DNA from: Gautieria morchelliformis
Taxonomy: Eukaryota > Basidiomycota > Agaricomycetes > Gomphales > Gomphaceae
Assembly: GCA_015179125.1 (NCBI GenBank)
Contig: WHVA01000030.1
Span: 372,001-436,000, forward strand
Length of the DNA stretch: 64,000 nucleotides
Direction of reading: 5' to 3'
This document shows, one piece after another, positions 46,346 to 56,271 of the stretch. The translations under genes and the position numbers were made by a program. Under the pieces are notes generated by a model, which worked only from the letters and a program-made list of their open reading frames with translations, made no database searches and was not told the DNA's origin. The number at the start of each line of letters is the position of its first letter. The stretch's first letter is position 1.

Positions 46346-47845
46346 TGTGTAGGAACCAGCTTCCTAGTTTAAAAATCTCGAAAAAAGCATTAAAAAGTCT
46401 GTAAAAACCTTTTTCCCATCTTAAAATCAGCCAATACACGCAGCTTTGATGGGGAACTGTTTTTAGAATATTCCTTGAATTTTCTTGCATTTTTTCGCCA
46501 ATTGTCCTGACCTCCTTGGCTCAAAACTGCTTTATTGTGTTTGACAAAGGCTATGAACCCATGAGAGTCCATAACTTTGTCATCGGCGCTCAATTTCAAA
46601 CTCCGACCGGAGCGATCCTCGAACACGCTTATTCAGAGCCGCACGTCCTCAAACACCCACAACTCCGACACTTTGGCTCTTTCAATCTCAGCTGGTGAGA
46701 TTGGGAATATCCGGTGCAGCTTACACAAGCCTGTACACTTAAATATAGTTCAAACCCAGCAGACACATGACTTGCCTCATAGCAACCATGGCTGTGTAAG
46801 GCTGCGTGCAAGACTGCCCAATGATATGCAGAGCCAAAACTAGGGTGCATAATCAAGCAATCTTATTGGATGCTGAGCCTCCAAGCTTAGTGCCACAACC
46901 CCTGAAATAGGACCCTTGACATCATAGGGCTGTGCAGGGCTATGCAGGGCTATGCAAGGCTATGCAGGGCTGTGTAAGGCTATGCTGGGCAGTGCAAATC
47001 AGGGAAGGTGATTGGCTATCTATTCTTAATTTCCTTGCACAAACACACCACTATAGTTACGAGGGTGTGTTTTAGCTGCGCAAATATTTACTTATGACAT
47101 CACTCGCCTAATAGATAGAAGCTCCCCATTTTACGTAATCCTGTGTAATTTACAATATAAAAGGAGGCCATTCTGACCCCCTAGAAGAATCATCCAATCT
47201 AGCAATCTACTGCTTCTATCCTACACGTGACTCGTGCCACTTGCATCTTACTAAGCTGCTAACCCCAGCTAGGGTTATTCACTTACTTTAGTGTCTAATT
47301 CCTTGTTAAGTAGATACTTTTCTGCTTAGCCACCTAGACTAATCCTCCGGGTGTAATTCTACAGAGTGAGTCTGTCAATTGATAGTCTTGCCATTCGCAC
47401 TCCAATACCCGAGAGAGTTGATCAGTTGATTTTCCTGGTTAATATCTTTCACAAGTCAATTCCTGTTACTTGTAAAAGCCGCTTTAGATTCTATTCTTTG
47501 CCTCTCGTTTTATTGCTGTGCGCTGGTAGATTATCAGGGCAGTCCATTTATAAACTCGCCTGCTAAGTACATTCCTTTATATTTTGGAATACGCTTGGAC
47601 CCCGATAGTGTTCTTGAACCTACATTCTTTTAGTTTATTGTTCAGTGCTGCTAAGAAACGTATTGCCTTCCATCCGTATTAACTTGGACTAGTTTTTACG
47701 CAGATTGCAACCAAGGTACAAATATTAAATTATTTCCGGAGTTGTGCTGCAGCATTGTTTAATATCCTTTGAGTCTCGTAAACGACACGTTCTGATAGAT
47801 TGAAGTGTTAGCAATAACACCAAAGTCTTGAAGGGTTCCAAAACA
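46346..47845 (+). mobile_element. 1.5-kb solo LTR in Gypsy B pol (copy 1)
   Basis: The insert starts TGTGTAGGAACC and ends GGGTTCCAAAACA, and CCTGC flanks it on both sides (46341-46345 and 47846-47850). Element A is continuous at the same point. It has a promoter-like TATAAAA at 47156-47162 and no coding sequence. A second copy, about 95 percent identical by eye, is at 56272-57763. TG...CA ends and 5-bp duplication mark a solo LTR of a large LTR element; no internal region exists in the window. Confidence 0.85.
46927..46996 (+). repeat. 10-bp minisatellite inside solo LTR copy 1
   Basis: Seven tandem units of the type GGGCTATGCA occur here; copy 2 of the LTR (near 56858) has six. Confidence 0.75.
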
Positions 47846-47850
47846 CCTGC

Positions 47851-48700
47851 GCCACTCGCGGATGCGTTGCATTTTGTCCTCGTCGGCATGTACCCCTTGG
47901 CCATCGATGATATGGCCGAGACACTCCATTCGGATGGAATAGAGGTCCACCTTTTTCTTGCTCAGAAAAAGGTGATTCTTCCTCAGTCTGTCAAAGACAA
48001 TGTAGAGGTGCTCTTCATGCTCTTGTATTGAGAGCGAGAATATGAAGATGTCGTCCATGTCTACATGGACGAAGCGACCTATGCAGTCGCGGAAAATGGC
48101 TGTCATCAGCCATTGGAATGTTGATGGGGCGTTACAGTCCCCCATCTGTATCACCTGGCTCCTGAAGGTGCCAAGGATCGTGGCAAAGGCAGTCTTTGCT
48201 ACATGATCCAGATGGATCCGGATCTGCTCATATGCTTCTGACATATCGAGTTTTGTTTGATACCGACAGCGAGCCATGTCGCTGCGGATGATATCCTGAT
48301 CCGGGAATGGCGTGACATCCTTCACCGTGTTCTCGTTCTGCTGGCGCAGATCGAAGACAGTTCGCAATGTACCATTCTTCTTCGGCACACGCAGCATGGG
48401 CACGGCCTGCTGTGCGACTGCCGGAATCCACCACTTTGCAGTGGTGTATCGTTCTATCTTAGCCGATAGTTCCTCTCGGAAGTGTTCGGGGCATTTCCGT
48501 AGTTGATACCGCATGTGCTTGTTGGGATCGATGAGGTTGATCTCATGGTTGATATCCCGTAGTGGCAGGAGTTCTAATGGAATTCCACTGACTAAGTCAG
48601 TGATTCGTTCCATCCATTCCTCATGGAGGCAAGGAAGGTCATCATCCATGAGGATGATGGTGGTGGTGGTTGGTTTAGAAGCCATTGGGCGCTGTTGGCG
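47851..48700 (-). pseudogene. Reverse transcriptase of Gypsy B, truncated by a solo LTR
   Basis: The frame encodes LHEEWMERITDLVSGIPLEL, AVPMLRVPKKNGTLRTVFDL and FVHVDMDDIFIFS; the catalytic motif is DMDD instead of YMDD. The three stop positions of copy A are sense codons here. Reading continues to KMQRIREWRR, then enters the solo LTR; it resumes at 46340 with RPRTFNDIQRFLGLVQYLAH. Confidence 0.8.
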
Positions 48701-48829
48701 TCTATTAGGTTCTGCAGCGCATGGAACCACTTTCCTTTTCCCTATCGCTTTCACCGTTAGGTGAGAGCGCCTCTCCCTACGATTGTAGGGCGAGCTCAAG
48801 GACGAGTCGTCCCGCGACTCGTCCTCCTG

Positions 48830-49256
48830 GCTTCAATGAGCCAGGCTAGGCTTCGGCGCCCGGGTGATCCTGCTCACCCATGGCCCCTTGTCCTCGTTCG
48901 TCAATCCGCTGTCATCAAATGAGACCTTGTCTGTGGGGATCACTTCGTTCCCTTTGCGGACCGTCCCTGGGCTCGAGAAGTCCAGGGTTATGCCGAATCT
49001 CCGTCTTCTATCGTCCTGGACTCTTGGTCCAGGGTAGCGTCAGCCATCATGTCACTGGGCTGCGCCTGGGGTGTGGACCTCGAGCTTGTCGCTCGTGTCT
49101 GTCTTCGACTGCGTGGAATCATCATGCTCGCAGCCAACAGTAGAGGGTCTACTGGAGGGTCTCAACGATGTTTAGTCGTCGACGCAGTGATCTTTTTCAA
49201 GATTGCTTCGAATCCACTATCGGTTGGTCGCGTGGCAATCAACTGCAGGATAGTTC
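48830..49256 (-). pseudogene. Gag start fused to protease end in Gypsy B (deletion scar)
   Basis: The gag start (equivalent to 31980-32240 of A) runs directly into the protease end (equivalent to about 36245-36420 of A), with the join near 49005 where GAAGACGGAGA meets TTCGGCATAACCCTGG. About 4 kb of gag and nucleocapsid is missing. Confidence 0.7.
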
Positions 49257-49263
49257 AAAAAGG

Positions 49264-49479
49264 TGTAAAGGATGTTGATCTTAGAACCTTGTATCACAAG
49301 GGCACTACAGAACTTGACCAATGAGTGGTATTCTGAATGCTACATAGCGACAGATAAGAGTAAGATGCGATGGGGACCACTGGCTGGTTCTCACGCATAA
49401 ACTATACAGTGGGTCCCTAAGGGGCCCACTGGGATTATGTAATAACTATTGTACATGTAGATACATAGGTTATTTACAT
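49264..49479 (-). repeat. 5' LTR of Gypsy B
   Basis: A 216-bp LTR on the minus strand, close in sequence to the 3' LTR at 42370-42584. Confidence 0.82.
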
Positions 49480-49496
49480 CTATAGAGGGGGAGGGT

Positions 49497-50167
49497 GTAA
49501 ATAACCTAGATATCACACATGTATACTAGTTATTACATAATCCCAGTGGGCCCCTTAGGGACCCACTGTATAGTTTATGCGTGGGAACCGATCAGCGGTT
49601 CCCATCGCATCTTACCCTTACACTGTCACTACATAGCATCAGAATACCACTCATTGGTCAATTTCTGTCGTGCTTAGTGTTTTCCCGGCCTGGGCTTAGG
49701 CCGCGACAAAGCCGGAGCCGAGCCCTTACAGGCCGAGCCAAGCCGGGCCATAGCCATCTGCAGGCCGTCCCAAAAAGCCCGGCTCAGGATATGACAAGCC
49801 TGAGCCAAGCCGTGAAGCCGCGGCTCTTGAGCGCCTAGATGGTATGGGTGAAGCCGCCCTAAGAGGCTCGACGGCACCCAGGCACAGCGTGCTGGCACCA
49901 CGCATGGGAAACTTAGATAAGGCGTTTAACATCCAAATGAGGGACGAAAAGGGTGTTTTTCACCCTGCGGCCATGCTCCAGCGAGCTGGGGCTAAAGCCG
50001 AGCCGAGGTGGAGCCGGGCCTGAGCCGTAAACAAAAGCCTGGCCTGGGTTTTGTGAAGCCCGAGCCGCCTCAGGCCGAGCTGTGACCGGGGCTTTTGAGC
50101 CCAAGCTGGGCTGGGAAAACACTAGTCATGCTCTTGTGACTTAAGGCTTAAGATAGACATCTTTACA
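49497..50167 (+). repeat. 3' LTR of Gypsy A, split by a hAT-like element
   Basis: The LTR starts TGTAAATAACC right after GAGGGGGAGGG and ends CATCTTTACA. A 450-bp element is inserted at 49675-50124. Confidence 0.82.
49675..50124. mobile_element. 450-bp GC-rich hAT-like non-autonomous element
   Basis: The ends are TAGTGTTTTCCC and its inverse GGGAAAACACTA. The flanks are GTCGTGCT (49667-49674) and GTCATGCT (50125-50132), an 8-bp duplication with one CpG-to-CpA change; the 5' LTR of A has the empty site GTCGTGCT. An 8-bp duplication with TAGTG ends fits hAT. The interior is rich in GCCGAGCC/GGCTCGGC words and has no transposase. Confidence 0.8.
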
Positions 50168-50172
50168 TGTAA

Positions 50173-50811
50173 TGGTATCATTTATTACAGCCTTAATGTG
50201 AGAAGTCATTCAGTGTAAGTGCAGGAGGTTCAGAATGCAGCTTACCTCAACAGTATGTAGATGCTGCATGTACTGGAATAGGGCCATGGGGCTTTGTAAA
50301 GAAGGTAGCTTTTACCGACTTGACCTCCCCAAGCTCTGACATACATGGACTTGTGAAGCAGTGAAATGCATGGGCACAATCAGTCCAAATGCAGATATGT
50401 GCAGGTGGTAAAAATAGTAGGGACCTTATACTATAGTGTCAGGCTGTAATAATAAAGAATGAAATATGAATTACAGGCACCCAAGGGTATGCCATGCTCT
50501 AGGAAAAGAGGGAGTATTGTATGAGTATCCAGCACAATAGGCGCCTCACAAGTCCATGCAAACTGTCTCAGGGTGGTCCACAAGAGTCGTTCATCTAGAT
50601 GGAGGCATGACCGAAGAACGAGGGGAATATAAAGTGGAAGGCCTTCAGGATCTGCAGACTGCTGCGTGACAGTGAACATGATCTGTGTTTTGAGGTGCCG
50701 TATTAGAGATATATAAAGCATTAGAGTCTCTAGTTTAAAGCATAGAAGCTCAGGAAAGCCGTCACAGTAGTCCTGGAGCTCTTGGACAGACATGCCGCGC
50801 TCACCATTCAT
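50173..50811 (-). pseudogene. KDZ-type transposase, N-terminal portion (CxC5-like region)
   Basis: Reading leftwards, the frame encodes LLCFKLETLMLYISLIRHLK, GLPLYIPLVLRSCLHLDERL, LLWTTLRQFAWTCEAPIVLD and LPLFLEHGIPLGA, the typical helical block before the first cysteine cluster of KDZ transposases. After a short intron (ending TTACAG near 50450) a region with ALFTKPHGPIPVHAAS-like coding follows, then the Gypsy A boundary at 50172. Orientation and order match the downstream half at 30370-31757. Confidence 0.65.
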
Positions 50812-50883
50812 GGCACCTGTGTATCTAGCCAGCCATAGGTGTCATGTGAGGCTGCTTGGTAATCTTGGCCATTGGATGTTGTC

Positions 50884-51214
50884 TTAGCCGTTGACCAAAA
50901 TCCCTGCAGAACTGTATTTGTGGGTAAATTCACAATAAAGTTCCTCTTGTTTCTTTTTCCTGGCTGGAGTGTCATTATTGTCACTGCTGATATTGCTGGC
51001 ATTGGTAGCATCGATGTCGCCACTGTCCATGGTCTTAGCATGACCAGGGAGGATGTCTTCTTCCTCATCCTGGGAATCAGAACTAGAGGCAATGTGAACA
51101 CATGAGGATTTGTTTTCATATTCACTGCCCGAGAGGCCATCGCTATCATTGTCTTCCTCTGATTCTGAGTCCATGGCATGAGTGTTACTATGGGTTGCAT
51201 CCTCCCTCTCATTG
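50884..51214 (-). other. Acidic low-complexity ORF upstream of the KDZ portion
   Basis: The minus-strand frame encodes MDSESEEDNDSDGLSGSEYE and further Ser/Asp/Glu-rich sequence. It may be the acidic N-terminus of the KDZ protein or unrelated. No domain is seen. Confidence 0.3.
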
Positions 51215-51298
51215 GGGGGTGTGGTGGTGCAGTGGGACCACCGCGGCTGGGTGTCGCTTACTTGAGCGGCACTCGCGAGTTCAAATCCCGCGCCCCCA
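51215..51298 (+). ncRNA. tRNA-like sequence (tRNA pseudogene or SINE head)
   Basis: A 7-bp acceptor stem (GGGGGTG with CGCCCCC, one T-G pair), a D-arm stem GTGG/CCAC with a box-A-like TGGTGCAGTGGG, and a T-arm GCGAG-TTCAAAT-CCCGC with one mismatch can be drawn; box B reads GAGTTCAAATCC. The anticodon arm is weak (GCGG CTGGGTG TCGC) and the variable arm is long. It therefore looks like a decayed class II tRNA or a tRNA-derived SINE head with both Pol III promoter boxes. Confidence 0.55.
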
Positions 51299-51336
51299 CC
51301 CTTGATTCGCCCACTAGTCATTGCCCATTACCACTA

Positions 51337-52327
51337 TGTCAATATTGGTTTTTAGGCGTTAATATCGTGTATTAGTGAACACAGCGAATGCCCAAATAAC
51401 TTGTGCGAATAAAGATGCCGTTCGGCGAATAGGTGAACCAACAAATGTTCACAAGATAAGAGGGTTTCCCAAACGGAGCTTACCCTATCTATAGTCATAG
51501 CGAAATAGCCCATGGCACTTGACGATGCAACGTACAAGGTGTCACGGAAGGGTTGTCTAAGTAGCGACAATCCCTTCGCCGTCAGCACAGAAAATAGTTC
51601 AAAGGCTAAGGTAACGAAGCTGAAGTATGAGAACTCACCAGTGATGCCTAAGTCCTCTTCTGGTCGAAGATAGAAATCTCCAAGAAAAGGCTCAAGACGA
51701 TGATCACAGCGAGGTCAAGTTTGCACAAGATGGACGACATATGATAATTGAACTGAGGAATATACATGCGAATGTAAACTACTTATATTGAATGCTCGTA
51801 AGGCATCAGCGAATAGGAAAGAGGCCGTCGTGAGTCAGGGTTGGATAGGGGTGCGCAGTTACAATACTAAGTAGATGGAATAAACATACAATAGGGTGAG
51901 GGAAGAGTGCGAACATGAAACGATGGAGAGTAAAGGTGGCGAAGGCATTCATGTACAAAACCATGTCTTGGGACCCGCATACATGCTACCCTGCATGGAC
52001 TCTTCATCTACTGGGTTGATCCCGCACGACGTTCTGCGAACACACTTTGGCCATATGAACACCCAAAGGGGTTGGATTAAGAAGGTGATGGGGTTAGTGA
52101 TGAACCATCTTGCCGGGTAAATGGTATTGATTGTTTTTTTATGGTGTGCCTGCTGGCGAAATGCGCAAGCAGCGAATAGCGGTTCAGAGAAATGCGAGGA
52201 ATGGTGAACGGGAATGTCATAGGGGAGAAGTGGTTGAAGTGGAGGGCAAAGCCAAGCGAACACGGGAGAGGAGTGGCGAAAGGGGAAATGGGGATAACAA
52301 GGTCCAGGAAATACACAAGTCATGACA
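51337..52327 (-). repeat. LTR-like block related to the insert in Gypsy A
   Basis: Read on the minus strand it starts TGTCATGAC and ends AATATTGACA, 991 bp. Large parts match 34843-35278 in inverted orientation, including the CGCCAGCAGGCACACCAT phrase. No matching 5-bp flanks were found (CACTA against GTCCG), so it may be a recombined or truncated LTR. It begins 38 bp from the tRNA-like sequence. Confidence 0.6.
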
Positions 52328-52399
52328 GTCCGATCATAGGAACACCATCGAAAGAGGGTCGAGCAGAGGAGGTGATAGGCCCAGCGATGACTGCTAAGT

Positions 52400-52842
52400 T
52401 AGTTCAGGGACGTCGATTGTGCTTCGACGGCGTGGCCCAGGATCGGGCCACTTCAAGGACATTGAACCGGCTGACCAGGATATGATCTGGCCCCATGCAT
52501 ATGGGAACAAGTAGGCCTTGAAACTGCCAGAGCCTACAAGACCATGCCCTCCGATTTCGTTGGCGCCATGCTGATATCATGAACTCCAAATATAAAGCTG
52601 AGTTCTGGTCATTCTGTGTCCAACATTTAGGACCATTTCTTTTACATGGTCGCTTCCCGAATGACAAATACTATCTCCATTTCTGCGATCTTGTTGACAT
52701 CATCAAGGCTCTTCAATTCAGCATAACAGAGGTGGAGCTTCAAGCACTACATAAATCTATTGTGAAGTGGATAGAACAATATGAAAGGTGAGTTTTCTAT
52801 GAAACTTTGTACTTATTTCATGTTTTGAAGCAATCACAGCAG
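52400..52842 (+). pseudogene. Tnp2/CACTA-like transposase remnant, left part
   Basis: The frame has AYKTMPSDFVGAMLIS, then NSKYKAEFWSFCVQHLGPFL, LHGRFPNDKYYLHFCDLVDI and LHKSIVKWIEQYE, a helical pattern seen in the C-terminal part of fungal Tnp2-like transposase proteins. A GT donor at 52788 and an AG acceptor at about 52842 suggest an intron. The Copia element begins 7 bp after that acceptor. The match is to remembered family pattern only. Confidence 0.5.
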
Positions 52843-53072
52843 GTGGTATTGTTAGTAATCAGGACGATGACACCGCCGAGGCAGATCTGGCACGCACTTA
52901 GCCGGAAGTTCGAGAATGCTCTCGACTCTGGCTTCCTGGTGCACCGGCATCGCATTGGCACAGCAGCTCGGAGATATTGGTAATATAATGGACACCGTAT
53001 TTTGTATATAAAGGCAGACGATCTCAAGTAGATCGTGATATAACAGTTTATTATTTACTCCTTCATTCCACA

Positions 53073-53090
53073 GGTTATGGGCCCCGGCCA
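53073..53090 (+). promoter_or_regulatory. Copia primer-binding site of the half-tRNA type
   Basis: GGTTATGGGCCCC follows the 5' LTR directly. Its complement GGGGCCCATAACC resembles the anticodon arm of initiator tRNA-Met, as used by Drosophila copia, rather than a tRNA 3' end. Confidence 0.6.
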
Positions 53091-53161
53091 TAACTAAACT
53101 ACTACAGATCTAGCTTACTCCAACTACACTCTATACTCCACCAACTCAATACCGATCGACG

Positions 53162-54151
53162 ATGTTGAGTAGCAATAACACGTACAAGATCGACCCCTTG
53201 AACGGGGATAATTACGCGGTGTGGCGCCGGCGGCTCAAGTGGATACTCGATGATTTAGATCTGTGGGACGTGGCTATCGGCAGGGAGACGGAACCGAGAC
53301 CAGCAGATGCCGACAACGTCACTGCGACCAAGCAGCAGGAAATCAACGATTGGAGAAGGAAGGACAAGAAAGCTAGAAAAGAGATTTGCCTCAGAGTCGC
53401 CGATGAACAACTAGTTTACATCAATCAGACGATGTCTGCATTTGCTGTATGGACTAGTTTACAAGCGATATTTGAATCTAAGGGAGCCGTGGGGATTGTA
53501 AATCTCCAAAGAGATTTCTTCTGGACGCTTGCCGAGGACGGCGCGAACATGGAGGAGCATATACGCAAGCTCCGCGGCATTCAACAGGAACTGAATGCAT
53601 GGGGACATTACATTAGTGACACTGAGTTCTCAAACACGTTGCTGATGTCACTACCAGATTCTTGGTCGGTGTTTATTATAGCAGTAAACGCCAGTGGAGC
53701 CGGAACGACGGCTGATATATTAATAGCTCGAGTCCTCGATGAGGATCGAGCACGGAAAGCTGGATTGGCACGGCAGATGGCACTTAAGGCGCAACAACAT
53801 CACAGGCCCAGGAAAGATGACTCAGGAGCAACAAAGGGAAAGTGCTGAAATTGCGGCAAGAAGGGTCATTACATGAAGGACTGCTAGGTGAAAGGTGGCG
53901 GCAAGGAAGGACAAGTACCGAAGTGGTTCAAATCAGGGAACAAAGAAATGGTTAAACAAGCGGAAGAAAAGGACTTCGCATTTGTATCTAAGGAGGTAGC
54001 ATACAGTGCCATATCTGCATCCGACTGGCTAGCCGATTCAGTGGCAACAACACACATAGCTCGAAGTCGAAATGATTTTGCTAGCTATGCCAAGGAGCCG
54101 TCGGAAATCAAAGGAATTTCAACTGGAGCAGTACTACATACACAAGGCTGA
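53162..54151 (+). pseudogene. Copia gag and start of protease
   Basis: The 53162 ATG gives YKIDPLNGDNYAVWRRRLKW, a typical Copia gag start (UBN2-like domain), then NLQRDFFWTLAEDGANMEEH and SLPDSWSVFIIAV. The CCHC knuckle CxNCGKKGHYMKDC at 53845-53890 is cut by two stops (TGA at 53846-53848 and TAG at 53885-53887). The protease region follows with ASDWLADSVATTHIA, where the usual DSGA motif reads DSVA, so it would be inactive. Confidence 0.8.
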
Positions 54152-54163
54152 GGCACTATATAC

Positions 54164-56271
54164 ATGGAATTCAAGGTTGGTGCCAAGACGAACACGATCG
54201 AACTATGTGACGTCAAGCATGCACCAGATGCGCCGAACAACCTTATCAGTGTAGGGTGTCTAACTGATAAGGGCAACACGGCCACATTTACAGGCACCGG
54301 CGTCGAATTCAAATCACGCGCCGGAGTTATTTTTGCACAGGGGCAGAAGTGCGGGATGCTATTCTGTATGAAGGCATGGGTCACCTGATCAGTCGAGGCA
54401 CGGGATTTTGCCGCAGCGGCAAAGGGACGGTCATGGGACAAATGGCACAGGATACTCGGGCACGTCAACATAAACTCTATAAAAATGTTGAAATCTAACG
54501 ACCTAGTTACTGGACTCGAGATCGATGAGTCAATGCAAGGCTTGCATACAAGGCAAATGGCATGTGGAGCTGTTCCCCAAAAGAGCTGAGGATACTGTTG
54601 ATCAGGTCAGTGACCTAACAGTATCTGATGTATGGGGGCCTGCCCAGACCGAGGGACTGTCATGTGAAAAATACTTTTATTCTTTCATGGACATCAAATC
54701 GAGGTACACTGTAATCTATTTCGGGAGCGCCAAAGATGAAGTGCTCAAACACTTCGAGACGTACAAAGCATTCCTCGAGACCCAAACAGGTCAGAAACTG
54801 AAGAAGTTTCGCTTGGATAATGGAGGGGAATATGTCAATGAAAGCTTCAAGGAATTTTGTGCAAAACATGGCATTATCATGGAGACCACAGCTCCATACT
54901 CCCCAGCCCAGAATGGAATTGCCGAACAACTCAACCGGACCTTACTCGAGCACGCACGGGCAATGGTATTTGCCAAGAACCTGCCAAAAATACTCTGGCC
55001 CGAGGCCATGGCTTATGCATGTTATATCAAAAATCGATCGCCCATGCGAGCGCTTGGAGATGACGCAACGCTGTTCCAGGCACTATTCGGCAAGAAGCCA
55101 AACATAGCACGTCTAGAGGAATTCGGGACAAACTGCTGGGTCATGGTACCAGCTTAACGCCGAGCTAAACTTGACCCAAAGGCAGAAGAACACATATTCG
55201 TTGGAGTAGCTGAACATGCAAAAGCCTGGAGGTATTACAATAAAGCCTCAAAGCATGTTCAAATCTCAAGAAACATCACATTTGACGAAAATGACAATAA
55301 ACTCTACCCTATCCCGGATAACGACGATGATGACACTACTACAGCACCACTCGAGGGGGAGCACTCACCGTGCGAGCATGTGCCGGACCCGATCCCATCT
55401 ACCCCACAGACGTCATCACCCCAGACGACACCCGCCCCTGATCCACCTGAACAAGTGCCAGCTCCACAGATTCAACGGAGCACGCGTATCACTCAAAGGC
55501 CGGATTACTGGAAGCTGAATGATTCAGGACGCACCGAGCAGGTTTACATAACGAGAGAAATCGTTACTGAACCCGAGAATTACAGAGCGGTGGTATCACG
55601 TGATGATGCGCCGATCTGGGAGAAAGCGATGGAAATTGAAATGGACCAACATAAGACGCTAGGAACATGGGAATTAACAGAACTACCACCTGGACGAGTA
55701 GCTATCGGTTGCTGATGGGTATACGCTGTCAAAATGCAACCGGATGGACAATTTGATAAAGCCAAAGGGAGGGTTGTGGCTCAGGGATTCACACAGAGGC
55801 CAGGGATGGATTATTATGAAATAACTTCACCTGTGGTCAAGTTCGATTCACTACGTGTTCTATTAGCCATTGCAAACACACTTGATTGGGAAATCGAAAT
55901 GATGGATGTCAAAGGCGCCTATCTCAATTCAACTATAGATGAGGAGATCTACATGCGCCAGCCCGACGGTTTTGATGATGGGTCTGGACGTGTTCTAAGA
56001 ATACACAGAGCACTCAACGGACTCAAGCAATTGGGATGAGCTTGGCATCAGCGCTTATGCAAATCACTACTCGATCTCAGCTTTCATCAAAGTACAGCCA
56101 ATGAATGTGTCTACATCAGACAAGATAAGGACACAATCGAAGTCATATCAGTATACATGGACGACTCCGGACTATTTGCTGATTCCAAAGGAGGGATGAT
56201 TAAGCTCAAGGGGGAGCTTCATGGAAAATCCCCTCTAACAGATTTAGAAGAAATGAAGAAAATCTTGGGAC
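54164..56271 (+). pseudogene. Copia segment 1: GAG-pre-integrase, integrase, reverse transcriptase
   Basis: Blocks in order: HAPDAPNNLISVGCLTDKGN, WHRILGHVNINSIKMLKSND (pre-integrase), CKACIQGKWHVELFPKRAED, integrase core DIKSRYTVIYFG, FRLDNGGEYVNESFKEFC and SPAQNGIAEQLNRTLLEHAR, then RT with WVYAVKMQPDGQFDKAKGRV, MMDVKGAYLNSTIDEEIYMR and VISVYMDDSGLF. Stops occur at about 54387, 55156, 55713 and 56037, and a deletion/frame change near 54525. It is cut at 56272 by a solo LTR. Confidence 0.85.

Larger units (their letters stand above)
42370..49479 (-). mobile_element. Ty3/Gypsy retrotransposon B, inserted in Gypsy A
   Basis: The same family as A but on the minus strand: 5' LTR 49264-49479, 3' LTR 42370-42584. 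TCTAT flanks both ends (42365-42369 and 49480-49484), so B integrated into A immediately before A's polypurine tract and 3' LTR. Its own polypurine tract lies next to 42585. B is defective: it lacks most of gag (a deletion joins the gag start to the protease near 49005) and the RNase H region (near 46165), and carries a 1.5-kb solo LTR in pol. Confidence 0.85.
31763..50167 (+). mobile_element. Ty3/Gypsy retrotransposon A, nested host of several later insertions
   Basis: The 5' LTR is 31763-31976 (TGTAAATAACC ... CATCTTTACA) and the 3' LTR 49497-50167, the latter enlarged by a hAT-like insert. Flanks are CGTAA (31758-31762) and TGTAA (50168-50172), a 5-bp target duplication differing by one CpG-to-TpG change. 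The polypurine tract GAGGGGGAGGG sits just before the 3' LTR. Gene order is gag, protease, RT, RNase H, integrase, chromodomain and an extra ORF. It inserted into the KDZ transposase gene. Removing the recognised inserts leaves an element of roughly 9 kb. Confidence 0.85.

Noticed and set aside
47366-47566. Conserved short ORF present in both copies of the 1.5-kb solo LTR
   Set aside because: Conservation follows from the LTR copies being young relatives; it lies downstream of the TATA box in leader sequence and has no domain.
51337-52327. Full solo LTR with target duplication
   Set aside because: The flanking 5-mers (CACTA and GTCCG) differ, so I only call it an LTR-like block.
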